Virus record (IMG/VR): IMGVR_UViG_3300027763_000088
Span: 1 to 47,105 of that record
Source: a virus
DNA length: 47,105 bases
Direction: 5' to 3' (one strand)
Of the stretch, positions 14,619-25,500 are shown one piece after another. The notes beneath the pieces were generated by a model, which worked only from the letters and a program-made list of their open reading frames with translations, did not search any database and was not told the origin of the DNA. A program made the translations under genes and the position numbers. Position 1 is the stretch's first letter. Every line of letters begins with the position of its first letter.

Positions 14619-17600
14619 TGGAAACAAACCTCCCCCTCGGCCAGGTCAACCCGGAAGCCAGGCCGGTGCAGGCCTTTATCCAGCCGGCGCAGATCCAGCC
14701 GGGGGGCATCGCGGGGCCGCCGGCCATGCCCCAACCGCAGGGGATCACCACGCTGCGGGGCCCGGAACAGGCCAGCTACGGCGGCGTTAATCGCTTCCAG
14801 GAGCTGGCGCAAGCGCTGGCGCCGTTCAATGCCAACCTGACCAATGCGCTCCAGGGCGCGGGCGAGGCCGCTGCCGGCTGGGCATCGCGGCAGGGGGAAG
14901 CGCAGGTCTTCGCCAAGAGCATGGCGCTACGGGCCCTGAGCCAGGCGGATGCGACCAACGAGGCCGGCGCCTTCGACTACGCCAAGGCCAACCGCGAGCT
15001 GGGCAAGCGCGACCCGGAAGGCGGCATCCTGATGAACCTGCTGAACCCCTACCGGGAGCAGGGGGTGCAGCGGGGGCTGGCGAAGCTGGCCGGCGCCGAG
15101 GCCGAGGCCGGGATGCTGGGCGCCTATGAGGAGATGGGGCCGACCATGTTCCTCTCGCCCGACAAGGGACAGGGGGCCCTGGCGCAGATGAAGGCGGGCT
15201 ACATCAAGCAGCTGACCGAGAAATACGGACTCGATACCGCATCGCCGGGGTTCCTGAATTACGCCCTGCCGAAGATCACCGCCGCCGAGGAGAAGATCGG
15301 CAACAGGGCCCGTGAGGACCGGGTGAAGTACCTCGACAGCACCCTGCCGGGCGTGGCTGCGGGGCAGATCCGCAGCCTCGTCATGGATGTGCAGCGGCAG
15401 GCGCTCGGCGGGGCGCCCCAGATCACGATCGGCAGCTCTGGGGTGATGCTCGATCGGAAGAGCCCCACCTTCAACGAGGACGCCCAGGCCGAGGTGATGA
15501 CCCAGGCCGGCAAGATCCTGGCTTACCACTCTGGCCTGATGGGCAACGGCGGGCAGCCGCTGAAGTTGGCGGAAACGGTCTACAAGGCGCTGCGCACCGA
15601 GGCGGCGTACTCGCAGGATCCGGTGTTCAAGAACATTGTGGATCGCATCAAAGCGGGGCCCACGTATTGGGACCCGGTGGCCAAGCGGGCGGTGCAGCAA
15701 ACGCTGGCGCAGATGTTCCCGGAGACAGCCGCCGACACGGAGATGAAATACGGCTGGGCGGTGCAGAAGCGTGCGGAAGAGCAGGGGGTCCAGGACTTCT
15801 CGGACATGCTGATCAACGGCGCCCCGGCCGCCGGGAAGTTGCCGGCGGTGGGGGGCGTCTACCAGCCGGGCGACAAGGGCCCCCTCGATCAGGCCGCGAT
15901 GGTGGAGCGCAGCAACCAGCTTCTGGCGCGGTTCCGGCAGGAGAACCCAAACGCTCCCGTGGCGCCGCTGCTCAAGGCGATCAACGACCAGCTGGGCCTC
16001 CAGATCGACATCAAGGGGAAGGGCTATGCCCCGGACGCTGGCGAGGATGTGCTGGCCAAGGCCCGCGATACCTGGGGCATCGACTTCGATCCGGCAGCAC
16101 TGCGGCGGGATCTGGCGGCGATGCGCGGGCAGATCAACCCGGCGAAGTTCGGGGAGGTGGCGTCGAAGCTCGAATCGATCATCCGCAGCAAGGACGCTAA
16201 GGCCAGCACCCTGGCCCCGTCCGAGGTGAACCGGGCGGTGGAAGCCGCCAAGGCTGCAGCGCTCTCGGCCAACTACGGCGCCGACTACAAGGAGCTCCAG
16301 CGGGCCGGCAGCATGAATGCCAAGACCGAGCGGGCCGCCAACCTGGCCGAGTCGGTGCGGCGGTACAACGCTGCCCTCTACCCGGCCGTGAACAGCGCCG
16401 TCGCTGCAGCTGCCGCGAAGAAGGGCGGGCCGCTGGACCCCGGTGAGACCTACGAGGTGGCCAGCCGTGCCGCCGCAGACTTCGCCACCAAGAACCAGTC
16501 GGCATTCAATCTGCTGTTCCCCGGCGGGCGCGTCTCCGGTGCCCCCTCGCTGCCGGGGCTCAATGCCATGGCGCCGGATCCCAACGCACCCAAGCCCAGC
16601 GGCAAGCCGGCCGGCCCCCCTGCCCCGCCGACATGGGACACCAGACAGCTCGATTCGATGCCCAACCGGCAGCAGCGGCTCCGCAACTACCGGAACGAGT
16701 CGATCCTGAGCAAGGAGGCGATCGGGAAGGAGCTCGTCAACGCTGCAAATGGCGGCAGCTTCTCCCCCCAGCTGAGGCGTGCCGCCATGGATGCGCTGGC
16801 CCCATCGCCGGCCGAGTTCCTGCGGGTCCAGGGGGCCCGCTACGGAATCAACGTGCCACCGGAGGCGATGAAGCACCTGAACGATCAGAGCAGCGCCATC
16901 ACAACACCGCAGCGGCACCTGGTGGCGATGGCAGCGCAGGGGCAGTCAGCGCTGAGTGGCTTCGCCGGCTGGGCCCTCAATGCCGCCACGGGGGCGCAAC
17001 CGGCTTCCGCTGCCGAGTGGCCACGGTTCGGGGCCCGCAGCGCAGCACCCGGCCAGTTCACGATCTCGATGCGTGCCCGTGGTGGCGGAGGCGGCTGGGA
17101 TGGCGAAGGCCCTTTTATGGGTAGCGGTGGCATCGGCGGGGGACAGTCCGGCGACCACGGAGGTCTGGCTGCCCTGGTTAGCAGCGGCGAGGGCGGCTTC
17201 AATTCGGTCAACTACGGAACCACCGGGTCCGGCAGGCAAATCAACCTCACTTCAATGTCGATTGGGCAGGTTGAGCGGATGCAGGCCGCTGGGCAGGTTT
17301 TTGCTGTTGGGTTTGCCCAGTGGATACCAGGGAATCTCACAAAGGCGCGGCTGGCGGCCGAGCTACCCCCTGATGCCCCGATGAGCCCCGGCAATCAACA
17401 AAAGATGTTCTGGGCCTATGTGCTCAACAGCGATAAGCAGCCAGCACTTCGTGACTACCTGACAGGGCGCAGCAACGACCTTGGCGCCGCTCACCGGGCG
17501 ATGGCGGCGGAATGGGCGGCAGTCAAAGGGCCCAATGGCAGAGGCAACTACGACAACGACAGCGCTGGGAACATGGGGACTATTGACTCCGCCAAGGTGC

Positions 17601-18232
17601 GGAAGGCGCTGATCAGTGCCCGCCAATCCATCATGGGGCAGGCAATGCAGCGGCCCGGGCCGCCTGAAGGTGGGGGATACGGCATGGGGGGGCAGGCCAT
17701 GCTGGTGTCCCCAAGAGGTGTGAAGCCTGATGAGTTGGGCAGTGAATTTGGCGCTCGTGAATCCTTCCGCCGCCGCCCTCACGAAGGCCGGGACGTCAGG
17801 CTTTCGCATGGAACACCGCTTGGGTTGGCTGTCGGCGGGACCGTGATTCGTGTTGCAAGAACCAACAGCAGGGCCTCTGAGGCGAATGAGGGCTATGGCA
17901 ACTTCATTGACATCCGCCTGGCCAATGGTTCCGTGATTCGCATGGCGCACCTTTCGAGCGTCCCCGGCCACATCAGAGATGGAGCGCGAATCTCGCCCAA
18001 CCAAATCGTTGCGTATTCCGGTGGCGCGAAGGGGGAAGCTGGCAGCGGCAGGAGTACGGGGCCGCACCTTCACTTTGAGCATTTGAACCACGGAATGGGG
18101 ACTGCCGAAACGACTCGTGGCAAGCAGAACCCATCCAGAAGCGGTGCCATCAGCCTGCTGCGCGTTGGAGGAGCTGACTCTTCACAAGCGGCAGGAGGGC
18201 GTGTCCGTCAATCCATCACGAGGAGACCCTGA
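14618..18232 (+). CDS. Internal virion protein gp15-like with two C-terminal cell-wall hydrolase domains
   Basis: A 1204-residue core protein. Residues 1 to about 800 are helical and match gp15-type proteins (NRFQELAQALAPFNANLTNA, then EMGPTMFLSPDKGQGALAQM). After a Gly-rich linker, residues 850-1010 look like a lytic transglycosylase or lysozyme domain: ALVSSGEGGFNSVNYG with the likely catalytic E858, then FAVGFAQWIPGN. Residues 1045-1165 are an M23 endopeptidase with all zinc ligands: HEGRD (H1055, D1059) and GPHLHFE (H1152). In T7 the transglycosylase is in gp16 and no M23 domain exists. The start at 14618 overlaps the gp14 stop. The protein would open peptidoglycan at infection. Confidence 0.88.
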   Translation: METNLPLGQVNPEARPVQAFIQPAQIQPGGIAGPPAMPQPQGITTLRGPEQASYGGVNRFQELAQALAPFNANLTNALQGAGEAAAGWASRQGEAQVFAKSMALRALSQADATNEAGAFDYAKANRELGKRDPEGGILMNLLNPYREQGVQRGLAKLAGAEAEAGMLGAYEEMGPTMFLSPDKGQGALAQMKAGYIKQLTEKYGLDTASPGFLNYALPKITAAEEKIGNRAREDRVKYLDSTLPGVAAGQIRSLVMDVQRQALGGAPQITIGSSGVMLDRKSPTFNEDAQAEVMTQAGKILAYHSGLMGNGGQPLKLAETVYKALRTEAAYSQDPVFKNIVDRIKAGPTYWDPVAKRAVQQTLAQMFPETAADTEMKYGWAVQKRAEEQGVQDFSDMLINGAPAAGKLPAVGGVYQPGDKGPLDQAAMVERSNQLLARFRQENPNAPVAPLLKAINDQLGLQIDIKGKGYAPDAGEDVLAKARDTWGIDFDPAALRRDLAAMRGQINPAKFGEVASKLESIIRSKDAKASTLAPSEVNRAVEAAKAAALSANYGADYKELQRAGSMNAKTERAANLAESVRRYNAALYPAVNSAVAAAAAKKGGPLDPGETYEVASRAAADFATKNQSAFNLLFPGGRVSGAPSLPGLNAMAPDPNAPKPSGKPAGPPAPPTWDTRQLDSMPNRQQRLRNYRNESILSKEAIGKELVNAANGGSFSPQLRRAAMDALAPSPAEFLRVQGARYGINVPPEAMKHLNDQSSAITTPQRHLVAMAAQGQSALSGFAGWALNAATGAQPASAAEWPRFGARSAAPGQFTISMRARGGGGGWDGEGPFMGSGGIGGGQSGDHGGLAALVSSGEGGFNSVNYGTTGSGRQINLTSMSIGQVERMQAAGQVFAVGFAQWIPGNLTKARLAAELPPDAPMSPGNQQKMFWAYVLNSDKQPALRDYLTGRSNDLGAAHRAMAAEWAAVKGPNGRGNYDNDSAGNMGTIDSAKVRKALISARQSIMGQAMQRPGPPEGGGYGMGGQAMLVSPRGVKPDELGSEFGARESFRRRPHEGRDVRLSHGTPLGLAVGGTVIRVARTNSRASEANEGYGNFIDIRLANGSVIRMAHLSSVPGHIRDGARISPNQIVAYSGGAKGEAGSGRSTGPHLHFEHLNHGMGTAETTRGKQNPSRSGAISLLRVGGADSSQAAGGRVRQSITRRP

Positions 18233-21200
18233 TGCCACAAACACTCGTCCAGAAGAATGGCCGCTGGCAACTGGTCGGCGATGACCACTCGCACGACCAC
18301 ACCCCACCCCCTCCGACCCCAGGCGCAAAGCCAAAGGCCAAGCCCCAGAAGCCGAAGGCCAAGGCTCCGCAGAAACCGTGGTGGCATGCGATCACCAACG
18401 AACTTCGCTATGCCGGCAAGCAACTGCGCAGCCTTGAGGCAACGCAGAAGCCGGGCACTGTTCGGTCACAAAACCCGGCGCTTAGCGCCCTGACATTGCT
18501 GGCCCTGGGCCCCACTGGCATGTTGGTAAATGAGGCGGCCCGGCGATCGCCCGTGGTGCGCCAGCTGCAGGCAGCCATTGGGTTCGGGGCCCTTCAGACA
18601 GCAGGGGAAGGAGTGATCTCTCTGGGCCAGAAGATCCTGGCGCCTGGCAAGTACGCCGATGCCCGTCGATCCCCACCTGGTCGAGCATTAAATGCGTACG
18701 TCAGGGCCGGCTACCAGGCACTGGGGGCCAAGCAGCCGGAAGACTTGACCGAGGGGCAGCGCGGCGTAGTCGATAACACGGGCCGCATGATTGGCGTTGA
18801 GGTCGCCACCTCGCTAGTCGGCGGGCCGATCGGCAAAGGCCTGACCGTTGGCGTCAAGGGCGCGAGCTGGGCCAGCAGGGGCGTGCGCTGGGGCACTGCG
18901 CTGGGGGTAACGCATGGCCTGAGCTCCTTCTTGCAGGACTCGACCCAGGGCAACCCGAGCAACATGCTGGAGGCCGCCACCGGCATCAAAGGGATACCGT
19001 TTGCGGTGGACCCGACCAAGGACGATCGGGTTACATCGGGCTTCAAAAGCATCTTCCCCAACATCGCCGTCGGCGAACTGATAGGCCTGGCCGGATCGGC
19101 TGGCGCCCGAGCTGCTGGGGTGGGCGCCAAAGCTGCCGGAAAGCAGTTCGAGAACATCCGCCGATGGCGACGGGCGGCCGGCGCCAACACCACCCATGTG
19201 ACCGCAGGGGAGAAGCTGCAGGCCCGGGGCCTGGTGGAGGACATCGAGGAGCAGCAGCGCTTCACCGAACAGGCGCTGGAGAAGCCGGCCCCGGTCCCGA
19301 TCCCACAGACCCCCGACGAAGCCCGCGACGCGGTGCTGGCCCGCTGGGGTCGTGGTGCGCAGCAGCCGGCCGACCAAGTTCGTGGCGCCACGGAAATGGT
19401 CACCACCCCCGTGGAGGCCCCGGTTCCCGCGGCAGCCCCGGCAGCTGCCGAGCAATCCTCGGCAACTCCTGCAGCAACGGCCGAGACAGCTCCCCTGCCT
19501 GATCCGTGGTTCTACGACCCGGCGCTGCCAGAGGTCGCCGATGCACAGAAGCTGGTAAGCCAGCTGGACCCAGCCGAGCTGCGGGCGGTGGCTGCCGTCG
19601 GCGCCGATGGTGGCCCGGTGCTCCAGCACATCGAGGAGGTCATCGCCTCCCGGCCGGCGCCGCAACCACGGGAGGAGATCAGCGAGGCCTGGGCCGGCAT
19701 CCCGACCGACAAGATCAGCGAGATCTACCTGAATGGCGCTGGCGACCTCCAGCCCTGGTCGGCGCAGCTCGACAGGCTGCCGGCCACCACCTTGGAGGAG
19801 TTGTCGCACCCGGACGCCAGCCCCGCCCTGGCGCAGCGGATCGGCGACGACACCGGCAAGACGTGGCCCTTCTCCCGCGAGGAGGTGATCAACGGGATGC
19901 AGGCCCTGTCTGCTGATGGCACCACGATCGTGCCGAACCGGCTGCGCGGCGACATCCGCACCATGCGGACCGAGGACATCTACGCAGCGCCCCAGGAGTT
20001 TCAATACAAGGAGGGCATCAACGCGCAAGGCGAGCAGCTGGGGCAGTCGCTGGGCGGCGTCGAGCGGTGGGACCCCAACGCCGAGGGGGTCCTGCAGGTG
20101 TTCACGGATCCCCGCGACGGCAAGACCAAGGTGGTCAACGGCCACAACCGCCGGGCACTGGCCGACCGCCTTGGCGTCCCGACGCTGCGGGTGGAGGAGG
20201 TGAACGCCACCACCCCCGCGGCAGCCCGGGCGGCCGGAGCGATCAGCAACATCAGCGCAGGCAATGGCACCCCGTTCGATGCGGCGAAGTTCATCCGATC
20301 CACCGGACTGACCGATCAGGCGCAGCTGCAGGCCGCCGGCATCCCCCTCGACAAGGGCTGGGGGCGGCAGGGCCTGGCCCTGAGCCGACTGCCAGATGAC
20401 ATCTTCCAGCAGGCAGTGAACGGCGAGCAGCGGCTGGGCCGCTTCGTGGCCCTGGGTGAATCTGGCCTGGATGAGCCGGGGATGCGCGGCGCCTATCAAG
20501 TGCTGAAGCAGCGGCCGAAGATGACCGAGGACACCTTCCGCGAGGTGCTGGATCAGGCCAAGCAGCAAGGCAACGTGGTGGCCTCGTCGGCGCAGGGCGG
20601 CCTGTTCGGCGATGAAGTGCTGAACCCGATGCTGCAGCGTGCCGAGCTGGTCGCCGATGTCCGTTTGGGCCTGGCCAAGGACCGCCGCCTATTCGGATTC
20701 GCCACCAGGAACGCCGATGCCCTGAGTGAAGCCGGGGCAACCACGATCGACACGGCCGCCGCCGGCCAGCGGGTGGCCGATGCCCAGCAGGCCCTGGGCC
20801 TGTTCGACACCCTCAAGAACCAATCCGGTCCGGTGGGGGAGCTGCTGAGCCAGGGAGCCGAGCGGATCGCGCAGGGCGAGAACGCTTCGATCGTGGCCAA
20901 GCAGATCCAACGGGAGATTGGCGACAGCATCGAGCGGGAACTGGCCAGCAGTGGCATGAAGGCCACCCCACAGGAGCTGGCCCCTCCGCCGCCGGCGCCG
21001 CCACCGATCCCCGAGCCCGATCGGGCAACGCTGGAGGCCCATGCCATCCAGCGGGCGATCGCCAACGGCGAGGTCCGGCCCACTGAAATGGGGCCGCTCG
21101 ATCTCCCCCCGGCCCCGTCGGCAGACATCAGGGCGGTGCAGCGGGAGCTGGCCGCCATGGACCCCACGCTGCCGCTGGAGGATCAGCTGCCGAACATGCC

Positions 21201-22557
21201 CGCCACCCGGCAGGCGGCGGCCGATGAGCTGCGACTAGCGGCGGAGTACGCCCGGCAGGATGCCGAGATCGCCTGGGCGGCGGAGAAGGCGGCGCGGGAG
21301 GCCGAGGGCTACGACCTCCTTTCGCTGCAGGAGAAGAAGGCGCAGGGGCTGGGGCAGGAGTGGACTACCCCCAACGGCAGAAAACTTTCCCTAGAGACAA
21401 AAGACAAGCTGCGCGTCATACTCACAAATACGATCCGCGAAGTAGCAGGCGACGATGTAGTGATCCGCTTTAATGACACCTATCCAGTCGGGCCGGCCCC
21501 CAAGGAATGGGGTGGCATGCCAGGGGAAGCTTGGGCAGTAAAAGGCTCCTACACTCCGCATCAACCCCCAGATTTTGAGCAAGACTACATCACGATTAAC
21601 GGATTAGATAGCCCCGCTACCCTAATTGACGGGACAGAAACGGCCTACCACGAAGCATGGCACCGCATTCAGTACTTAGCGCTTGGCGAGAGTGAAGCGA
21701 AGATACTCGACTCCACCTGGGCACGCCTCAAGATTGCCATCGGTAGCGGCCATCTACTGGACAGCGCCAAGATCTCCTATGGTGAATCCCAAGCAGTTGC
21801 GGTACAGCGCTATGCAGCAGCAAGAAGAGGTGGCACGGACCCGACGCAGTACCTCCTTGCGGAGTACCCGCCAGACGGCAAGATTGGGAAACTGGCGCTC
21901 AAGTTCTTCTCCGGTGTCGACCGTGTTCTTGATTTTGGTGAAAAAGTTTGGAACGCTCTTAGCGGCAACGGGTTTATGTCGACACGCTCGATCTTCGAAG
22001 ACTTCCGACAAGGCAATCTTATAGAAAGATACGATTTCTCAGCGGCACCTCTTAGGACATACCACCAAGACGGATGGTTTGAGCAGACGTGGAGCCGGGA
22101 TGCAGTGCCCACGTCTGATGGCCTTGGGGCCTTGTCGTCGATATTCCGCGAGGTCTCCGGAGCTCCCGAGTTCACCCTGCCCCCCGAGCTGACCAAGAAT
22201 CCCCCTACCTACGGACGGAACGCCCTGCAGTTCGAGTCCGATCTGGACCGGGCTGCCTACGTGCTGGCGACCAAGCCAGTGGATGGTCGGCGCAAAGCGG
22301 CCAACAAGCTTCGCAACGCATTGGCTGCCGCAGGGTTTGATCCCGACCAGGTGGCCGCTCACGGCAAGGCCGTGCAGCAGGCGGTGGAGTCTGTTTCGCG
22401 GGATACTTCGGGCGGTCAAGTGGTGGTGCCGGTGCAGGACTTCGCCGCAGGGAGCCCCCGGCTGCCGCTGCCTGAACAGCAGCGCCAGATCGATGGCACC
22501 AGGGCCCAGATCGATGACCTGCAACAGAAACTCAACGAAGGAGGCTGCGGCACATGA
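18232..22557 (+). CDS. Giant internal virion protein (gp16 position) with ParB/DdrB-like and HEAWH metallopeptidase domains
   Basis: A 1441-residue protein at the gp16 position, so probably ejected into the host. A basic Pro/Lys linker (residues 20-50) and small-residue hydrophobic helices come first. Residues about 570-660 resemble ParB-like domains of phage polyvalent proteins: IYAAPQEFQYKEGINAQGEQ, RWDPNAEG, FTDPRDGKTKVVNGHNRRAL. Residues about 1043-1290 contain YHEAWHR (H1140, E1141, H1144), an HExxH zinc metallopeptidase motif. That segment (about 21361-22130) is visibly poorer in GC than its flanks, suggesting an acquired domain. The C-terminus is a short coiled coil. It overlaps the next gene by 4 bp. 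Domain names are from motif recognition only. Confidence 0.8.
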   Translation: MPQTLVQKNGRWQLVGDDHSHDHTPPPPTPGAKPKAKPQKPKAKAPQKPWWHAITNELRYAGKQLRSLEATQKPGTVRSQNPALSALTLLALGPTGMLVNEAARRSPVVRQLQAAIGFGALQTAGEGVISLGQKILAPGKYADARRSPPGRALNAYVRAGYQALGAKQPEDLTEGQRGVVDNTGRMIGVEVATSLVGGPIGKGLTVGVKGASWASRGVRWGTALGVTHGLSSFLQDSTQGNPSNMLEAATGIKGIPFAVDPTKDDRVTSGFKSIFPNIAVGELIGLAGSAGARAAGVGAKAAGKQFENIRRWRRAAGANTTHVTAGEKLQARGLVEDIEEQQRFTEQALEKPAPVPIPQTPDEARDAVLARWGRGAQQPADQVRGATEMVTTPVEAPVPAAAPAAAEQSSATPAATAETAPLPDPWFYDPALPEVADAQKLVSQLDPAELRAVAAVGADGGPVLQHIEEVIASRPAPQPREEISEAWAGIPTDKISEIYLNGAGDLQPWSAQLDRLPATTLEELSHPDASPALAQRIGDDTGKTWPFSREEVINGMQALSADGTTIVPNRLRGDIRTMRTEDIYAAPQEFQYKEGINAQGEQLGQSLGGVERWDPNAEGVLQVFTDPRDGKTKVVNGHNRRALADRLGVPTLRVEEVNATTPAAARAAGAISNISAGNGTPFDAAKFIRSTGLTDQAQLQAAGIPLDKGWGRQGLALSRLPDDIFQQAVNGEQRLGRFVALGESGLDEPGMRGAYQVLKQRPKMTEDTFREVLDQAKQQGNVVASSAQGGLFGDEVLNPMLQRAELVADVRLGLAKDRRLFGFATRNADALSEAGATTIDTAAAGQRVADAQQALGLFDTLKNQSGPVGELLSQGAERIAQGENASIVAKQIQREIGDSIERELASSGMKATPQELAPPPPAPPPIPEPDRATLEAHAIQRAIANGEVRPTEMGPLDLPPAPSADIRAVQRELAAMDPTLPLEDQLPNMPATRQAAADELRLAAEYARQDAEIAWAAEKAAREAEGYDLLSLQEKKAQGLGQEWTTPNGRKLSLETKDKLRVILTNTIREVAGDDVVIRFNDTYPVGPAPKEWGGMPGEAWAVKGSYTPHQPPDFEQDYITINGLDSPATLIDGTETAYHEAWHRIQYLALGESEAKILDSTWARLKIAIGSGHLLDSAKISYGESQAVAVQRYAAARRGGTDPTQYLLAEYPPDGKIGKLALKFFSGVDRVLDFGEKVWNALSGNGFMSTRSIFEDFRQGNLIERYDFSAAPLRTYHQDGWFEQTWSRDAVPTSDGLGALSSIFREVSGAPEFTLPPELTKNPPTYGRNALQFESDLDRAAYVLATKPVDGRRKAANKLRNALAAAGFDPDQVAAHGKAVQQAVESVSRDTSGGQVVVPVQDFAAGSPRLPLPEQQRQIDGTRAQIDDLQQKLNEGGCGT

Positions 22558-25500
22558 GCAACTGCGACGACCTGCTCCGGCAGATTGCCGAGCTGAAGCA
22601 ACGGCTGGCCAAGCAACGGGCCGATCTGGACCACACCGAACGGGTGTCGCGGCTCCTGTTGAACGACCAAACCGGAGACCCGGCCACCCAGATGCTGCGC
22701 CGCTTCCTGGGGGCGATGGACTCCGACTCGATTCGGCGGCTGGTGCGCCGATCACTGGGGGAGCGGGAAACGCCGATGGGCGCCGATGGGCGCTTCCAGA
22801 ATTTCGCCCAGCTGGCGGACTGGTTTGACGAGCTGCCCGCCGAGGACATGGGCGCCGCGGCCGAGGTGCTGCTGGGCGACTGGGCCAGCAAGGCCCCCGG
22901 CGATCACGCCTTTGTCACCTCGCCGGTGAGTCCCGAGCAGTTCGCGGACATGGCCTCAGAGGCATTCCCCGCCGCCGGCCTCGATTACGACGCTCTGGCG
23001 CAGTTTGCTGCCCAGAACATGGTGCCGGTGCAGAACATCCTGGAGGCCACCACCCGTAACCGGGTGATCGCGGACCTCACCATGCAGAACATGCTGGCTG
23101 ACATCCGCTCGATCCGGGCCTTCATGGAAGAGGCCGGGGTGCCGGCGCCGGTGGAGCTGGGCCGCAAATTTGCGACCAGCTACCAGAAGGCCCTGCTGGG
23201 TCAGCGCAACTGGGCACTGAACCGCCGCCGGCTGGGCCAATCCTTGCAAAGCCTCAAGAAGACCCCAGGCGACTTTGCCGACCAGCTGCGGATCCCCGAG
23301 CAGGACCTGATCGTCCGCCCTGGCACCGAGGACAACCCGATCCCCACCAAGCAGGAAATCGCCGACTACAGCGACGATTCGATCTTCGGGAAGGTGGTCA
23401 ACCTGGTGGACCAGGGCCCTGATGGCGTGGCGGGCCTGAAGCAGCTGGAGCTCGACATCCAGATCGCCGGGATGGACCCCCTCGGCATGCTCGATGAGAA
23501 GTGGACATCACCGGCCGCCCGCCGCGACCTGGGCTACGTGAAGGACACGTGGCTGTTCAACGGCTTCACGCCAATCTTTAGCAGCGCCATCCCCAACAGG
23601 GTGATGGAGATCTATGGCATGGCGAAGGTGGCAGCGGAGAACGGGCCTTTGATGGCACCGTTCGGCACCAAGCTGTTCCGCACTGCCTGGCGTGATCGCC
23701 TGGAGGGCTACCAGACCGCGTGGGAGGTGTTCTGGACCACCCAGCGGGCGATGCGGCTGGGCTTCCGGGAGCTCTACTGGGAGCGGTTCCTGGATGGCAA
23801 CACGCCATTCGCCAGCGACATCGACATGCACGGGAGGGCGCTGACCCCCGAGCAAGAGCTGCAGCAGGCGCGGGAGGTGCTGCAGAGGCCAATCAACTGG
23901 GACGTAAACCCAGTCGGGGATGAAGGTGTCATCCGTGATGTGCGCGACAAGTTGCATGTGGCTTGGAAGCTGACCCAGAAATCTCTGATGGAGAAAATCC
24001 CTGGTGTCGAAAACTTCCCGGTGACTCCCGGCTTCCGAATGCTGGCGGCGGACGACAACGTGGTGGGGGCCCGGATGTACCGGTTCAAGCTCCACAACGA
24101 TCTGCTGATGGATGCCAAGCGCAACGGCATCCAGCTGGGCTTGGTGGATGCGCAAACTGGCGTGACCGATCAGGCCAGGCTGAAGGCCTACGTGGACAAG
24201 CAGCTCGAAGACGCGATCTATCAGCAGATCCCGAGCGAGCAGAACCTGATCGACTTCCGCCGCAAGAACGGCATCACCAAGGATCTGGCCAGCGACGAAG
24301 ACTTGCGGGCCTACATGGCGCAGAAGGGGATCCCCGGCACCCCGGTGCTGGCCAACGACATGCAGCAGGGGGCCTGGGACTACGCCCAGCAGATGCGGAT
24401 GCAGAACGACCCGGAGGGCCTGGCCGGCGCCGTCTTCGACATCCAGAAGCGAGCGCAGAAGGCCAGTTGGATCCTGGACTCCACGGCCTTCCCGTTCCCC
24501 CGGATCCCGACCAACAGCATTGCCTTCTTGCTTGACACTGCCTTGGGCCCGTTTGGGCCGCTCGCCAGGACGGTGCTTCAGAAGCAATTTTACGGCCCCT
24601 CGCCAACGGCAAAGCAGCTTGCCGAGTTGGAAAGCGCCTGGGTGCTGTCGGCTTTCCTGGGGGCCAGCTACTTCGCGCTCGACAACCCGTGGGGGAAGCT
24701 CACCGGCAACGGCCCGCAAGACCCCAAGCAGCGGCGGGAATGGCTGGCTGCAGGAAACATCCCCAACACGGTCTTTGGATTCCCGATCCCACTGGGTCAG
24801 GTGCCGCTGCTGAACACGCTGATGCTGTGGAAGGATCTGCGCGATGCGGCAGAGGCGGCCGGCGCCAGCCAGCAGGACAACGTGACGATCACCGCCGCGA
24901 TTATGCAGGTGATGACCGGCGCAATCGTGAGGGCCACCCCCCTGCAGTTCTTGCAGCGATTCATGGAAGTCGTCCAGTCCGGCGACGAGGCGAAATGGAA
25001 GCAGTTCTTTGGCTGGGTCGCATCAGGCCAAGGCAACCCCGTCGGCGGCCTGGTCCGCACTCTGGAGCGAAACCCGTTCAACACCAGCGGCAGCAAGGAC
25101 TTCTACCGCTACCCCGAGATCACCCCCGGCGACCGCGATCTGATGCGCAACATGCCCGAGGAAATCCGGTTCACCGAGGACGGCCTGCGCAACCTGCTGG
25201 TGACGCTGCAGCCGGCCCTGGGCCGTGTGGCAGGCGTGGCCTACCGGGAGAAGGACCACCTGGGCCGCGACATCCACCTCTCCGATGGGATGCGGCAGGA
25301 GGACCACCCGGTTGGGATGCCGGGCTTCTTCACCGGCCCGGTGCATCAGGAGCTGGACCGGCAGGATCTCCTCGACCCGCCCGAGGTGCTGCTGACCGGC
25401 CGCCTCAATGGCGTCCCCCTGGCGCCCGAGGCCCAGAAGGAATGGAACCGATACCGCTACAGCACCAAGGGAGGTGACGACTACTACCTGCTCAACGACC

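Noticed and set aside
14927-16918. A 663-codon open frame on the minus strand across the gp15-like gene
   Set aside because: It mirrors a strongly supported plus-strand gene; long antisense frames are expected in GC-rich coding DNA, and the translation shows His/Arg/Leu-rich shadow composition without motifs.
18814-20568. A 584-codon minus-strand frame across the giant core gene
   Set aside because: Same reason: an antisense shadow with no recognisable domain and no upstream signals.
23508-24719. A 403-codon minus-strand frame
   Set aside because: Shadow of the internal virion protein gene; composition is atypical and no start signal is seen.
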